Positions 8,040-17,350 of a DNA stretch of 64,000 nucleotides are shown in pieces. A program made the position numbers and the translations under genes. The stretch covers positions 1-64,000 of the forward strand of contig UQSL01000003.1 in the NCBI GenBank assembly GCA_900543705.1. The letters run 5' to 3'. Each line of letters starts with the position of its first letter. Within the stretch, counting starts at the first letter, position 1. The DNA is from an uncultured Oscillospiraceae bacterium (lineage in GTDB: Bacteria; Bacillota; Clostridia; Oscillospirales; Ruminococcaceae). Under the pieces are notes generated by a model. The model was not told where the DNA came from, made no database searches, and saw only the letters and a list, made by a program, of their open reading frames with translations.

Positions 8040-10673
8040 TTACTTGCGGGGGTTCTTGATGTTGGCCTGAGCGGCAGCCAGACGAGCGATAGGCACACGG
8101 AACGGAGAACAGGAGACATAAGCGAGACCAGTTCTGTGGCAGAACTCTACAGAGCTTGGGTCGCCGCCATGCTCGCCGCAGATACCGAGTTTGATATCCG
8201 GACGGGTGGATTTGCCGAGTTTGCAAGCCATATCAATGAGCTTGCCGACGCCGTTTTGGTCAATCTTTGCAAACGGATCGTTCTCGTAAATCTTCTTATC
8301 ATAGTAGTCGTTAAGGAACTTACCAGCGTCGTCACGGCTGAAGCCGAAAGTCATCTGAGTAAGGTCGTTTGTGCCAAAGCTGAAGAACTCAGCCTCTTTT
8401 GCGATTTCGTCTGCGGTAACAGCAGCACGCGGAATCTCAATCATGGTTCCGACTTTGTAGTGGAGGTCAGAACCAGCCTCTTTGATGAGGGCATCAGCAG
8501 TAGAAGTAACGATGTTCTTGACATACTGAAGCTCTTTGATATCGCCGACAAGCGGGATCATGATTTCCGTGAAGTTGTTCCAATCCGGATGTTTCTTCTG
8601 AACATTCAGGGAAGCCTCGATGACAGCTCTGGTCTGCATTTCAGCAATTTCCGGATAGGAAACAGCCAGGCGGCAGCCACGATGGCCCATCATCGGGTTG
8701 AACTCATGCAGGGAGGAGATGACATCCTTCAGGTCAGAGACCTCCATGTTCATCTCTTTTGCAAGCTCAACAATATCGTCCTCTTCGGTCGGGAGGAACT
8801 CATGCAGCGGAGGATCCAGGAAACGGACGGTAACAGGCAGTCCGTTCATAGCCTCATAGATCGCCTCAAAGTCGCCTCTCTGCATCGGGAGGAGTTTCGC
8901 AAGGGCGTTCTTTCTCTGCTCAACAGTCTTGGAGACAATCATCTCACGAATTGCCTTAATTCTGTCAGCTTCGAAGAACATGTGCTCGGTACGGCAAAGG
9001 CCGATGCCCTGTGCGCCGAACTCGTAAGCCTGTTTTGCGTCCGCCGGGGTATCGGCATTGGTGCAAACCTTGAGCTTTCTTGCTTTATCAGCCCAGTTCA
9101 TCAGTCTCTCAAAGTAGCCGGAGATGGAAGCCTCTACAGTCGGGATTGCCTCGCCGTAGATTTTACCGGTGGAGCCGTCCAGGGAGATGTAATCGCCCTC
9201 GCGGATGGTCTTTCCGCCGAGCTCAAAGTATTTCGCCTCTTCGTCGATTTTGATATCGCCGCAGCCGGAGACACAGCAGGTACCCATGCCGCGCGCAACA
9301 ACTGCTGCGTGAGAGGTCATACCACCGCGGACGGTGAGGATACCCTCAGCAACATGCATGCCTTCGATGTCCTCCGGAGAGGTCTCAAGGCGGACAAGGA
9401 TGACTTTCTCGCCCTTATCAGCCCACTCAACAGCATCTTCTGCAGAGAAGACAGCTTTACCGCAGGCAGCACCCGGGGAAGCCGGGAGAGCAGAGCCGAT
9501 TTCTTTTGCAGCTTTTAGAGCAGCCGCGTCAAACTGTGGATGGAGCAGGGAATCGAGGGATCTCGGGTCGACCATCAGGACAGCCTGATCCTCGGTAATC
9601 ATGCCCTCGTCAACAAGGTCGCATGCAATTTTCAGAGCAGCGGCAGCGGTACGCTTACCGTTTCTGGTCTGGAGCATGTAGAGTTTTTTATTCTCAATGG
9701 TAAACTCCATGTCCTGCATGTCATGGTAGTGGTTTTCCAGAGTATTGCAGATGTTGACAAACTGCTCGTAAGCTTCCGGAGAAACATCCTTGAGCTGGTC
9801 AATGGTCTGTGGAGTTCTAACGCCTGCAACGACGTCTTCGCCCTGTGCGTTCATCAAAAACTCACCATAGAGCTTCTTTTCGCCGGTTGCCGGGTTTCTG
9901 GTGAATGCAACGCCGGTACCGGAGGTATCGCCCATGTTGCCGAATACCATCATCTGAACGTTAACGGCAGTACCCCAGGAAGAGGGGATATCGTTCATTC
10001 TTCTGTAGTAGATTGCACGTGGGTTGTCCCAGGAACGGAAGACCGCTTTGACAGCGCCCATCAGCTGCTCTTTCGGGTCAGACGGGAAGTCTGTTCCAAT
10101 TTTGTCCTTGTATTCCGCTTTGAACTGGCGGGCAAGCTCTTTAAGGTCGTCCGCGTCGAGCTCGGTGTCGAGTTTGACGCCCTTTTTCTCTTTCATCTCG
10201 TCGATGAGTTTCTCAAAATAGCCTTTGCCGACTTCCATAACGACGTCAGAGTACATCTGGATGAAACGGCGATAGGAGTCGTAAGCGAAACGCGGGTTGC
10301 CAGTCTTCTTTGCAAAGCTCTCGACAACGACGTCGTTGAGGCCGAGGTTGAGGATGGTGTCCATCATACCCGGCATGGAAGCGCGAGCGCCGGAACGGAC
10401 GGAGACGAGCAGCGGGTTTTCGGGATCGCCGAACTTTTTGCCTGCGATCTCTTCGAGTTTGCCCATGTACTCAAAGATTTCAGCCTGAATCTCATCGTTG
10501 ATTTTGCCGCCGTCAGCATAGTACTGGGTGCAGGCTTCGGTGGAAACGGTGAAGCCCTGCGGGACAGGCATGCCGAGGTTGGTCATTTCGGCAAGGTTTG
10601 CACCTTTCCCGCCGAGGAGCTCTCTCATGGAGCCGTTACCCTCGGAGAAAAGGTATACGAATTTTTTGCCCAT
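8040..10673 (-). CDS. ppdK: Pyruvate, phosphate dikinase
   Basis: This cytosolic enzyme interconverts PEP, AMP and PPi with pyruvate, ATP and phosphate. The 877-residue length is standard. The N-terminal ATP-grasp domain begins GGKGANLAEMTNLGMPVPQG. The phosphohistidine swivel domain carries the catalytic His in GGMTSHAAVVARGMG near residue 455. The C-terminal TIM barrel has GTNDLTQMTFGFSRDD and the active-site segment LGICGEHGGDPSSV near the end. ATG 10673 has TAGGAGGT-type Shine-Dalgarno sequence just upstream. The gene has its own extended -10 promoter. In clostridia it often works in the glycolytic direction, saving ATP by using PPi, in line with hppA in this window. Long open frames on the opposite strand (8028-9518, 9540-10697) are codon-bias shadows. 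Confidence 0.98.
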   Translation of the reverse strand: MGKKFVYLFSEGNGSMRELLGGKGANLAEMTNLGMPVPQGFTVSTEACTQYYADGGKINDEIQAEIFEYMGKLEEIAGKKFGDPENPLLVSVRSGARASMPGMMDTILNLGLNDVVVESFAKKTGNPRFAYDSYRRFIQMYSDVVMEVGKGYFEKLIDEMKEKKGVKLDTELDADDLKELARQFKAEYKDKIGTDFPSDPKEQLMGAVKAVFRSWDNPRAIYYRRMNDIPSSWGTAVNVQMMVFGNMGDTSGTGVAFTRNPATGEKKLYGEFLMNAQGEDVVAGVRTPQTIDQLKDVSPEAYEQFVNICNTLENHYHDMQDMEFTIENKKLYMLQTRNGKRTAAAALKIACDLVDEGMITEDQAVLMVDPRSLDSLLHPQFDAAALKAAKEIGSALPASPGAACGKAVFSAEDAVEWADKGEKVILVRLETSPEDIEGMHVAEGILTVRGGMTSHAAVVARGMGTCCVSGCGDIKIDEEAKYFELGGKTIREGDYISLDGSTGKIYGEAIPTVEASISGYFERLMNWADKARKLKVCTNADTPADAKQAYEFGAQGIGLCRTEHMFFEADRIKAIREMIVSKTVEQRKNALAKLLPMQRGDFEAIYEAMNGLPVTVRFLDPPLHEFLPTEEDDIVELAKEMNMEVSDLKDVISSLHEFNPMMGHRGCRLAVSYPEIAEMQTRAVIEASLNVQKKHPDWNNFTEIMIPLVGDIKELQYVKNIVTSTADALIKEAGSDLHYKVGTMIEIPRAAVTADEIAKEAEFFSFGTNDLTQMTFGFSRDDAGKFLNDYYDKKIYENDPFAKIDQNGVGKLIDMACKLGKSTRPDIKLGICGEHGGDPSSVEFCHRTGLAYVSCSPFRVPIARLAAAQANIKNPRK

Positions 10674-10793
10674 TGTAATCTACCTCCTGAATTGTAGTAA
10701 CGAAGGAATCCTTGTCCGCTTTTTTAACTCATACGAATAAAAAGCAGAACAAGACACAGCGGAACGGCACGGCCAGCCCGCATGTGTTACTTC

Positions 10794-10802
10794 ATTATAC
10801 CA
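10794..10802 (-). promoter_or_regulatory. Extended -10 promoter of ppdK
   Basis: On the minus strand TGG-TATAAT occupies 10802-10794, an extended -10 element about 120 bases upstream of the ppdK start. No good -35 is present. Confidence 0.55.
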
Positions 10803-11106
10803 AACAGCGTAGGATTTTTCTATATTTTCATTGATATTTTCATAAAAAAATTCTAACTTTTGGCGGATTCGCAAGTTTTAACCAAAGATTTCTTCAAAGG
10901 CTTGCAAATAATAATAAAAATTGCAATAATAATGAATGGATCAACATGGAATATACAGGCTAAAGTCGGCGGCGCGCACAGTGCGTGCGGTTCGCCGAAA
11001 CAAGGCCCGGAAAACCAGTCGGCGGACAGACCGTCGCGATGCGCGGGAACGGACGGTGAAAATCGCCCGCTTATTTCCTGCCCTGTTTTGTAATGGAGGA
11101 ATCTTT
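10803..11106. other. divergent intergenic region between ppdK and glmU
   Basis: The left part is AT-rich and holds two near-copies of TTGCAAATAATAA/TTGCAATAATAAT (about 10901-10935), possibly the glmU promoter. The right part (about 10965-11070) is GC-rich with CGGCG-type short repeats and reads as an untranslated leader. No gene is supported. Confidence 0.45.
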
Positions 11107-12516
11107 GTGAAAAATGTATGCGCAGTCATCCTGGCGGCCGGAGACGGCAAGCGTATGAAATCGGTCAAACCGAAGGCGCTCAAGGAAGTCCTGTTCAAAC
11201 CGATGCTCAACTGGGTGATTGATGCGGTGAAAAAAAGCAGCATTGAACATATCGCGGTTATCGTCGGAACCGGTGCAGATATGGTACGGGAATGCCTTCC
11301 CAAGGGAGTTGTCTCCATCGAGCAGAAAGAACGTCTCGGTACCGGTCACGCAGTCATGCAGGCACGTGAGTACATTAAGAAGACGGGGTGCGAGAGCGTC
11401 ATTGTCCTGACCGGGGATGCCCCGTTTGTCGATTCCGACGCTATCATGGGCTCCTATGACCTGCACGAGAAGACAAGAAGCGCCGCTACGATTGTTGCCG
11501 CGGATGTACAGGATCCAACCGGCTACGGCAGAATTGTCTGCAACCAAATCGGCAATGTCCTGGAAATTGTGGAACATAAAGATGCGAGCGATGAGATCCG
11601 CCGTATAAAAACGATCAACTCCGGGACCTACTGGTTTGAATCCGAAGCGCTCCTCTGGTCGCTCGAACGCATCAAACCGCAGAATGCACAGGGAGAATAC
11701 TACCTGACCGATACTATTAAAGAGATGATTTCCTCCGGGCGCATTGTCTCCAAGTTTACGGCCAAAAACGGGGATGTCGTCATGGGGGCAAACGACCGCA
11801 AGGGGCTGTATGTACTCAATGAGATTGCACGCAAAAAGGTGATTGACCAGCATATGACAAACGGCGTCACCTTTATTGCACCGGATTCCTGCATGGTCTC
11901 CTCGGATACCACCATCGGCGCGGATACAGACATCCTGCCGGGGGTTATCATCAAAGGGCATACGGTCATCGGAAGCGGGTGTACCATTGGGCCGAACACG
12001 GTGATTGAGGACTGCGTCATCGGGGACGGCGTGACCATCAATGCAAGCCAGGTCTATTCATCTAAAATTGAGGATGAGGCCATGGTTGGGCCATTTTCCC
12101 ACATCCGCCCGGGCAGCCTTATTGGAAAGCGGGTGCAGCTCGGAAACTTCGTGGAGATTAAAAATTCGATCATCGGGGAAGAGACAAGTGTCAAGCATCT
12201 GACCTATATTGGGGACAGCGACGTGGGGGCGCACGTCAATATTGGCTGCGGCTGTGTCACCGTCAACTACGACGGCAGGGAAAAACACCGTACGATAGTC
12301 GGCAACGACGTCTTTGTCGGCTGCAATGTCAGCCTGGTCGCTCCGGTGCATGTGGGGGACGGGGCCTATATCGCGGCAGGCTCCACCATCACCGAAGACG
12401 TGGAAAAGGGAGACCTTGCAATTGCCAGAGCCCGCCAGGTCAACAAGAGCGGCTACGCCGCCGAGATCATCAAAAATGGCGTAGAAGTTATTAAGAAGGA
12501 AGAAGCCAGGGAATAA
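11107..12516 (+). CDS. glmU: Bifunctional GlcNAc-1-P uridylyltransferase / GlcN-1-P acetyltransferase
   Basis: GlmU makes UDP-N-acetylglucosamine for peptidoglycan and other wall polymers: it acetylates GlcN-1-P and then transfers UMP from UTP. The N-terminal Rossmann-like domain starts VILAAGDGKRMKSVKPKAL. The C-terminal left-handed beta helix is visible as hexapeptide repeats (for instance GPFSHIRPGSLIGKRVQLGN). The acetyltransferase core is HLTYIGDSDVGAHVNIGCG followed by NYDGREKHRT. Start is GTG 11107 behind TGGAGGAATC; the in-frame extension to 10936 is Arg-rich and unlike the family. The product has 469 residues, about the usual length. It lies upstream of pth and mfd, an order shared with Bacillus. 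Confidence 0.97.
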   Translation: MKNVCAVILAAGDGKRMKSVKPKALKEVLFKPMLNWVIDAVKKSSIEHIAVIVGTGADMVRECLPKGVVSIEQKERLGTGHAVMQAREYIKKTGCESVIVLTGDAPFVDSDAIMGSYDLHEKTRSAATIVAADVQDPTGYGRIVCNQIGNVLEIVEHKDASDEIRRIKTINSGTYWFESEALLWSLERIKPQNAQGEYYLTDTIKEMISSGRIVSKFTAKNGDVVMGANDRKGLYVLNEIARKKVIDQHMTNGVTFIAPDSCMVSSDTTIGADTDILPGVIIKGHTVIGSGCTIGPNTVIEDCVIGDGVTINASQVYSSKIEDEAMVGPFSHIRPGSLIGKRVQLGNFVEIKNSIIGEETSVKHLTYIGDSDVGAHVNIGCGCVTVNYDGREKHRTIVGNDVFVGCNVSLVAPVHVGDGAYIAAGSTITEDVEKGDLAIARARQVNKSGYAAEIIKNGVEVIKKEEARE

Positions 12517-12549
12517 AGGAATGTCCCCTGTAATCGGGAGGGGTTTACA

Positions 12550-12912
12550 ATGGCGGACTGTAAGATTTCCGAGCTGATGGAGATACAAATTCTTTGGGAG
12601 CTCCACCGGGAAAAATGGGATCCGATGAAGCCGGAGTATGCCCGAAACACGCTGCTCTAAATGGTGGAGGAGTTCGGAGAATGTATTGCCATTCTCAAAA
12701 AGCAAGGAGATAGAAAGAGAAATCCCCTAGTGCGCGCCGCCTTTGCGGAAGAGATGTGCGACGTGATACCTATTTGGATGCCCTGCTCCACTTTGGGATT
12801 ACTCCACAAGAGATCTCCGAAACTTACCTTGCCAACCACTGGTATGACACGGGACGACCAGGCGGAGGATGAGGCGCTGGACTTTCACCCTGCACAGATG
12901 TCATTCGATGAT
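12550..12912 (+). pseudogene. MazG-like nucleotide pyrophosphohydrolase, stop codon plus frameshift
   Basis: ATG 12550 opens a frame with DCKISELMEIQILWELHREK and KPEYARNTLL, broken by TAA at 12658-12660. It resumes as MVEEFGECIAILKKQGD, the EExxE-type metal-binding helix of MazG-like phosphohydrolases, and RAAFAEEMCDV, the second acidic helix (usually EExxD). After that the protein continues in another frame as YLDALLHFGITPQEISETYLANHW. At least one nonsense and one frameshift lesion are needed to explain the reading. The repaired protein would have about 115 residues, and its role would have been clearing non-canonical nucleotides. It sits between glmU and pth. Confidence 0.7.
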
Positions 12913-13095
12913 TAAGCAAGCAACAGTTTTATTATTACAGCAGGCACCCCCTATCCCGTGCGGATTTGGGGTGCTAAACTGCGCTTTCCCGACAAGACGG
13001 CGTGCTACAATACAGGCAGGACAGCAAGGTGTTTTCTGCTGGGACAAACTGCCGCAGATTCCCCGAGAAACAAGAAGAACAAAGGAGAGCAAGAG

Positions 13096-13707
13096 ATGTT
13101 TGCAAACTGGAAAAACCGGCTGCGCGGTGTATCCGGCCCGGTGGAATATTTGATTGCAGGGCTTGGCAACCCGGGCGAAAAATATGAGATGACCCGCCAC
13201 AATGCGGGTTTTTTGTGTCTGGATAAGCTGGCGGAGGACTGCGGCGTCAAAATCGATCGCCTCAAATACCACGCGCTGTGCGCGGATACGACGCTTGCAG
13301 GGCACAGGGTTTTGCTGATGAAGCCGCAGACCTTTATGAATGCGAGCGGGGAAGCGGTAGCCGAGGCGGCCCGCTTTTATAAGATTCCACCGGAGCGTAC
13401 CCTTATCATTTTTGACGACATCTCGCTCGACGTTGGCAAGACGCGCATCCGTCGAAACGGTACGCACGGCGGGCACAACGGGATCAAGAGCATAATCGCC
13501 TGCCTTGGTTCGGATAAATTCCCGCGCGTGAAAATCGGTGTGGGAAAGAAGCCTCATCCAGATTATGATTTGGCGGACTGGGTGCTATCTTCGTTTAAAA
13601 AGGAGGAGCTTGAGGGGCTGAAAACCGCAGTGGAGCATGGAATCGGCGCGGCAAAGCTGATTGTGGAAGGAAACATCGATGAGGCGATGAACCGCTTCAA
13701 CTCCTGA
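13096..13707 (+). CDS. pth: Peptidyl-tRNA hydrolase
   Basis: Pth cleaves the ester bond of peptidyl-tRNAs released by stalled ribosomes, recycling tRNA in the cytosol. Family motifs are present: GLGNPGEKYEMTRHNAGF with the catalytic His, LMKPQTFMNASGEAV, and DDISLDVGKTRIRRNGTHGG followed by HNGIKSI. The product from ATG 13096 (ribosome site AGGAGAGC) has 203 residues, slightly longer at the N-terminus than the usual ~185-190. A shorter start is possible but has a poorer ribosome site. mfd begins about 60 bases downstream, so pth and mfd are probably one transcript, as in other Firmicutes. Confidence 0.96.
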   Translation: MFANWKNRLRGVSGPVEYLIAGLGNPGEKYEMTRHNAGFLCLDKLAEDCGVKIDRLKYHALCADTTLAGHRVLLMKPQTFMNASGEAVAEAARFYKIPPERTLIIFDDISLDVGKTRIRRNGTHGGHNGIKSIIACLGSDKFPRVKIGVGKKPHPDYDLADWVLSSFKKEELEGLKTAVEHGIGAAKLIVEGNIDEAMNRFNS

Positions 13708-13766
13708 CGCTGTATTTCAGCCCGGAAGAGGAACGATTTTATGAATGTAACAGACGGAGGGAAGGC

Positions 13767-16700
13767 ATGAAATTATACGAAAAACTCTTTGAGCTGGTTG
13801 GGGATTTTGAGGGGCTGCAAAGGGCAGTAGAAGAGGGCAGGACGCCTGCCTATCTCTCCGGGCTTTCCCAGGTGCACAAGGCGCATCTGTATGCGGCCCT
13901 AAGCGGGAAACTGAACAAAACCGCATTGATCCTGACTTCGGATGAACTTGCGGCAAGGCGTATCTGCGAGGATGTAAACGCCATGACGAAGCCGGGCTCG
14001 GCTGTGCTTTTCCCGGCGCGGGATTTTACCTTCCGCAGCGTGGACAGCGTGTCCAAGGAATATGAGCAGGCGCGTATTTCCGTGCTCTCCAAGATTTTAT
14101 CCGGGGACTGTGCCTTTGTGGTGGCGAGTATTGAAGCGGCGATGCAGCATACCATCCCAGCGGAGATCTTAAAGGAGCGCTCAGTGGTCTTGAAACAGGC
14201 GCAGGAAATCAGTATTCAGGCGATTGTGGAAATCCTAGTGCGCGCGGGCTATGTCCGCCGCCCCCAGGTTGAGGGGATCGCCCAGTTTTCTGTGCGCGGC
14301 GGCATTTTGGACTTTTATCCGCCCGACTATGCTTCTCCGGTGCGTATGGAGTTTTGGGGAGATGAAGTTGACACAGTCTCCCTGTTTGATTTGGAAACCC
14401 AGCGCCGCACAGATTCTGTGGACGAGGTGCACATCACCCCGGCCAGCGAGGTGCTCATTGAATCAAACGCCGGAATGGCGGAGAAAATCGCCGCCTTTTC
14501 CAAAATGCTGAGAGGGAAAAACGCCCAGGCCGTACGCGAGCATTTGGAGAAGGACATCGAGCGCCTGAACACGGATTTGGAGATTCAGGGCATTGACCGG
14601 TACCTTCCTCTCGTCTATGAGAAACCATCGACCATCTTCGATTACCTGAAAGACGCGCAGATTTTTGTAAGTGAGTATACGGAAATCAAGGAGGCCGCCA
14701 GGGCCTATACCTGGCAGCTCTCTGAGGATCTTAAGGCCCTCTTTGAAGAGGGCGTGCTGTGCAAGGGGCTCGACTGCTTTACCTGCACCTTTGCGGACGT
14801 CCAGAGTTACTGCGAACGAAACGGCGCAGTGTTTACCGATACCTTTGCACATACGGTGGACAATGTCTCCATCCGATCGGTGTTCGGTGCAAACGCGATC
14901 CAGCTTTCCACCTGGGGCGGGGAATTTTCCCTGCTGGTGGACGATTTGAAGGCATATCTGGCAAGGGGATACTGCTGCGTCGTGCTCGCGGGAACTCTCC
15001 GGGCGGCGCAGGCGTTGGTAACGGATTTGCAGAAGCAGGGCCTGCCTGTGGATTTTGCGGAGGATTTAAAAAATATTGTTTTGCGCCGCGTCTTTGTGCT
15101 GGAGGGGAATCTCTCCTCCGGCTTTGAATACCCGGAAGCCCACTTTGCCCTGATTTCCCATCAGCGCACCGGGAACACCCAGAGAAAAAAACGCCGCGCA
15201 AAAAAAACCGGCGAAATGATAAGCAGCATCACGGATTTAACACCGGGAGATCTGGTGGTCCATGTCTCCCACGGCATCGGCGTGTTCTCCGGTATCCACA
15301 AGCTCGATTTGCACGGCGTGGTCAAGGATTACATCAAAATCCGCTATGCCGGGGAGGACACCCTGTACGTCCCGGTCACTCAGCTCGATTTGGTCTCCAA
15401 ATACGTCGGGGGCAGGGATGATAAATCCGTCAAGCTCAATAAACTCAACTCTGCGGAGTGGAGCAAGACGCGCCAGCGCGTCAAGCGCGCGGTCGCGGAC
15501 ATGGCGGACGAACTCATCAAGCTCTACGCCGAACGCGCGCAGGCCAAGGGCTATGCGTTTGGCGAGGACACCGACTGGCAGCGGGATTTTGAGGAGCGAT
15601 TCCCCTATGAGGAGACGGATGATCAGCTTCGTTGCATCGATGAAATCAAGGCGGATATGGAACGCCCGCACCCGATGGACCGCCTTTTGTGCGGGGACGT
15701 AGGCTTTGGCAAAACGGAAGTCGCCCTGCGCGCAGCCTTCAAATGCGTGATGGATTCCAAGCAGGTCGCGATTTTGGTTCCGACGACGATACTGGCCTTC
15801 CAGCATTACCAGACCATGCTGCGCCGCTTTGAGGGCTTTCCCATCAACATCGAGCTGCTCTCCCGTTTTCGCACCAAACAGCAGCAGGAGGCCATCGTCC
15901 GCAAGCTGAGGAGCGGGGAAATCGACATTGTGGTCGGCACTCACCGCCTGATTCAAAAGGACGTGAAATTCAAAGATTTGGGGCTTGCTATCGTCGACGA
16001 GGAACAGCGTTTTGGTGTCGCGCACAAGGAACGGTTTAAGGAGCTGTTTCATGGCATCGATGTGCTGACTCTCTCCGCGACGCCGATTCCAAGGACACTG
16101 AACATGGCGATGTCCGGTATCCGCGATATGTCGGTCATCGAGGAGGCGCCGAGCGACCGGCATCCGGTGCAGACTTATGTTATAGAACAGGATATGGGCC
16201 TTATCGGGGAGGCCATCAAGCGGGAGCTGAGGCGCGGCGGGCAGATTTACTACCTGCACAACCGCATCGAAACCATCGACCAGTGCGCTGCGCGCATTGC
16301 GGAGACGGTGCCCGATGCGCGCATCGCCACCGCGCACGGGAAGATGGGGGAGGAGCAGATTTCCGAGGTCTGGCGCAGGCTGATGGAGCATGAAATCGAC
16401 ATCCTGGTGTGTACCACCATCATTGAAACCGGCGTGGATGTGCCCAACTGCAACACTCTCGTCATTGAGGACGCGGACAACATGGGGCTCTCCCAGCTCT
16501 ATCAGCTGCGCGGGCGGGTCGGGCGCTCCAACCGGCGGGCGTTTGCCTACCTCACCTTCCGGCCTGGCAAGTCCCTGACGGACGTGGCCACCAAGCGGCT
16601 GTCCGCCATCCGGGAATTTACCAAGTTTGGCTCCGGGTTCCGCATTGCCATGCGGGATTTGGAAATCCGCGGTGCGGGAAATATCCTTGGCGCACAACAG

Positions 16701-17246
16701 CATGGGCATATGGAATCCGTGGGCTACGATATGTACCTGCGCCTGCTCTCCGAGGCTATCAGCGAGCGCAAGGGTGAGAAAGTGGTAAAACAGGAGGACG
16801 AGTGCCTCATTGATATTCGTATCGGCGCGCACATCCCGGAAAGCTATATCAGCGATCTGAGCCAGCGCATCGATATTTACCGCAAGATAGCGTCGGTCAA
16901 AACAAATGAGGACTCCATGGATGTCTTTGACGAGCTGATCGACCGGTTCGGCGAGCCGCCGCAATCCGTCAAGGGTCTTGTGGATGTGGCGCTGCTGAGA
17001 AACATCGCCTCGTCGCTTTCCATTTACGAAATCAGCGAACGGAATGATACGCTGATCTTATATCCGCGCACGCTGGATATGAACGCGGTCGGCGCGCTCG
17101 TGCAGGCGTTTAAGCCCCGCGTGATGGTAAACGCAGGGACAAAGCCGTACCTTTCCGTTAAGCTGGCCAAAGGTGAGGACACGCTCAAAACCCTGCGTAA
17201 CGTTCTGACCACCATGCAGCAGGCGGGGCTGGAAGACCGGCAGTAA
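13767..17246 (+). CDS. mfd: Transcription-repair coupling factor
   Basis: Mfd is a DNA translocase that removes RNA polymerase stalled at lesions and recruits UvrA. The 1159 residues match the family. The N-terminus has the UvrB-like module (GLSQVHKAHLYAALSGKL; RGGILDFYPP). A CarD-like RNA-polymerase-interacting domain lies near residues 490-560 (DLVVHVSHGIGVFSGIHKL). The RecG-like helicase core has Walker A GDVGFGKTEVALRA near 645, the DEEQ box IVDEEQRFG, the SAT motif LSATPIPRTLNMAMSG, and GRVGRSNRRAFAYL. The C-terminal TRCF domain closes the protein. The long opposite-strand frame (15237-16964) is a GC-skew shadow. Confidence 0.98.
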   Translation: MKLYEKLFELVGDFEGLQRAVEEGRTPAYLSGLSQVHKAHLYAALSGKLNKTALILTSDELAARRICEDVNAMTKPGSAVLFPARDFTFRSVDSVSKEYEQARISVLSKILSGDCAFVVASIEAAMQHTIPAEILKERSVVLKQAQEISIQAIVEILVRAGYVRRPQVEGIAQFSVRGGILDFYPPDYASPVRMEFWGDEVDTVSLFDLETQRRTDSVDEVHITPASEVLIESNAGMAEKIAAFSKMLRGKNAQAVREHLEKDIERLNTDLEIQGIDRYLPLVYEKPSTIFDYLKDAQIFVSEYTEIKEAARAYTWQLSEDLKALFEEGVLCKGLDCFTCTFADVQSYCERNGAVFTDTFAHTVDNVSIRSVFGANAIQLSTWGGEFSLLVDDLKAYLARGYCCVVLAGTLRAAQALVTDLQKQGLPVDFAEDLKNIVLRRVFVLEGNLSSGFEYPEAHFALISHQRTGNTQRKKRRAKKTGEMISSITDLTPGDLVVHVSHGIGVFSGIHKLDLHGVVKDYIKIRYAGEDTLYVPVTQLDLVSKYVGGRDDKSVKLNKLNSAEWSKTRQRVKRAVADMADELIKLYAERAQAKGYAFGEDTDWQRDFEERFPYEETDDQLRCIDEIKADMERPHPMDRLLCGDVGFGKTEVALRAAFKCVMDSKQVAILVPTTILAFQHYQTMLRRFEGFPINIELLSRFRTKQQQEAIVRKLRSGEIDIVVGTHRLIQKDVKFKDLGLAIVDEEQRFGVAHKERFKELFHGIDVLTLSATPIPRTLNMAMSGIRDMSVIEEAPSDRHPVQTYVIEQDMGLIGEAIKRELRRGGQIYYLHNRIETIDQCAARIAETVPDARIATAHGKMGEEQISEVWRRLMEHEIDILVCTTIIETGVDVPNCNTLVIEDADNMGLSQLYQLRGRVGRSNRRAFAYLTFRPGKSLTDVATKRLSAIREFTKFGSGFRIAMRDLEIRGAGNILGAQQHGHMESVGYDMYLRLLSEAISERKGEKVVKQEDECLIDIRIGAHIPESYISDLSQRIDIYRKIASVKTNEDSMDVFDELIDRFGEPPQSVKGLVDVALLRNIASSLSIYEISERNDTLILYPRTLDMNAVGALVQAFKPRVMVNAGTKPYLSVKLAKGEDTLKTLRNVLTTMQQAGLEDRQ

Positions 17247-17279
17247 GATGTGGAAACTGTGAACTTTCGTGCCGTTTTA

Positions 17280-17308
17280 TGGACATCGCGGCAAAATCCG
17301 TGTATAAT
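17280..17308 (+). promoter_or_regulatory. Promoter of the foldase-like lipoprotein gene
   Basis: TGGACA (17280-17285) and a perfect TATAAT (17303-17308) are spaced 17 nt apart, 42 bases before the start codon. Confidence 0.8.
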
Positions 17309-17350
17309 CGTATCGATATAAAGCAATCCAAAAGACTTGGAGGAATCAGG

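Noticed and set aside
8028..10697. Two long plus-strand frames (496 and 385 codons) opposite ppdK
   Set aside because: They mirror the coding bias of ppdK, lack ribosome sites, and have no recognisable domain; ppdK is intact over the whole stretch.
15237..16964. 575-codon minus-strand frame opposite mfd
   Set aside because: A shadow of a GC-rich gene; composition is His/Asp/Leu-rich in the antisense manner and mfd is unmistakable.
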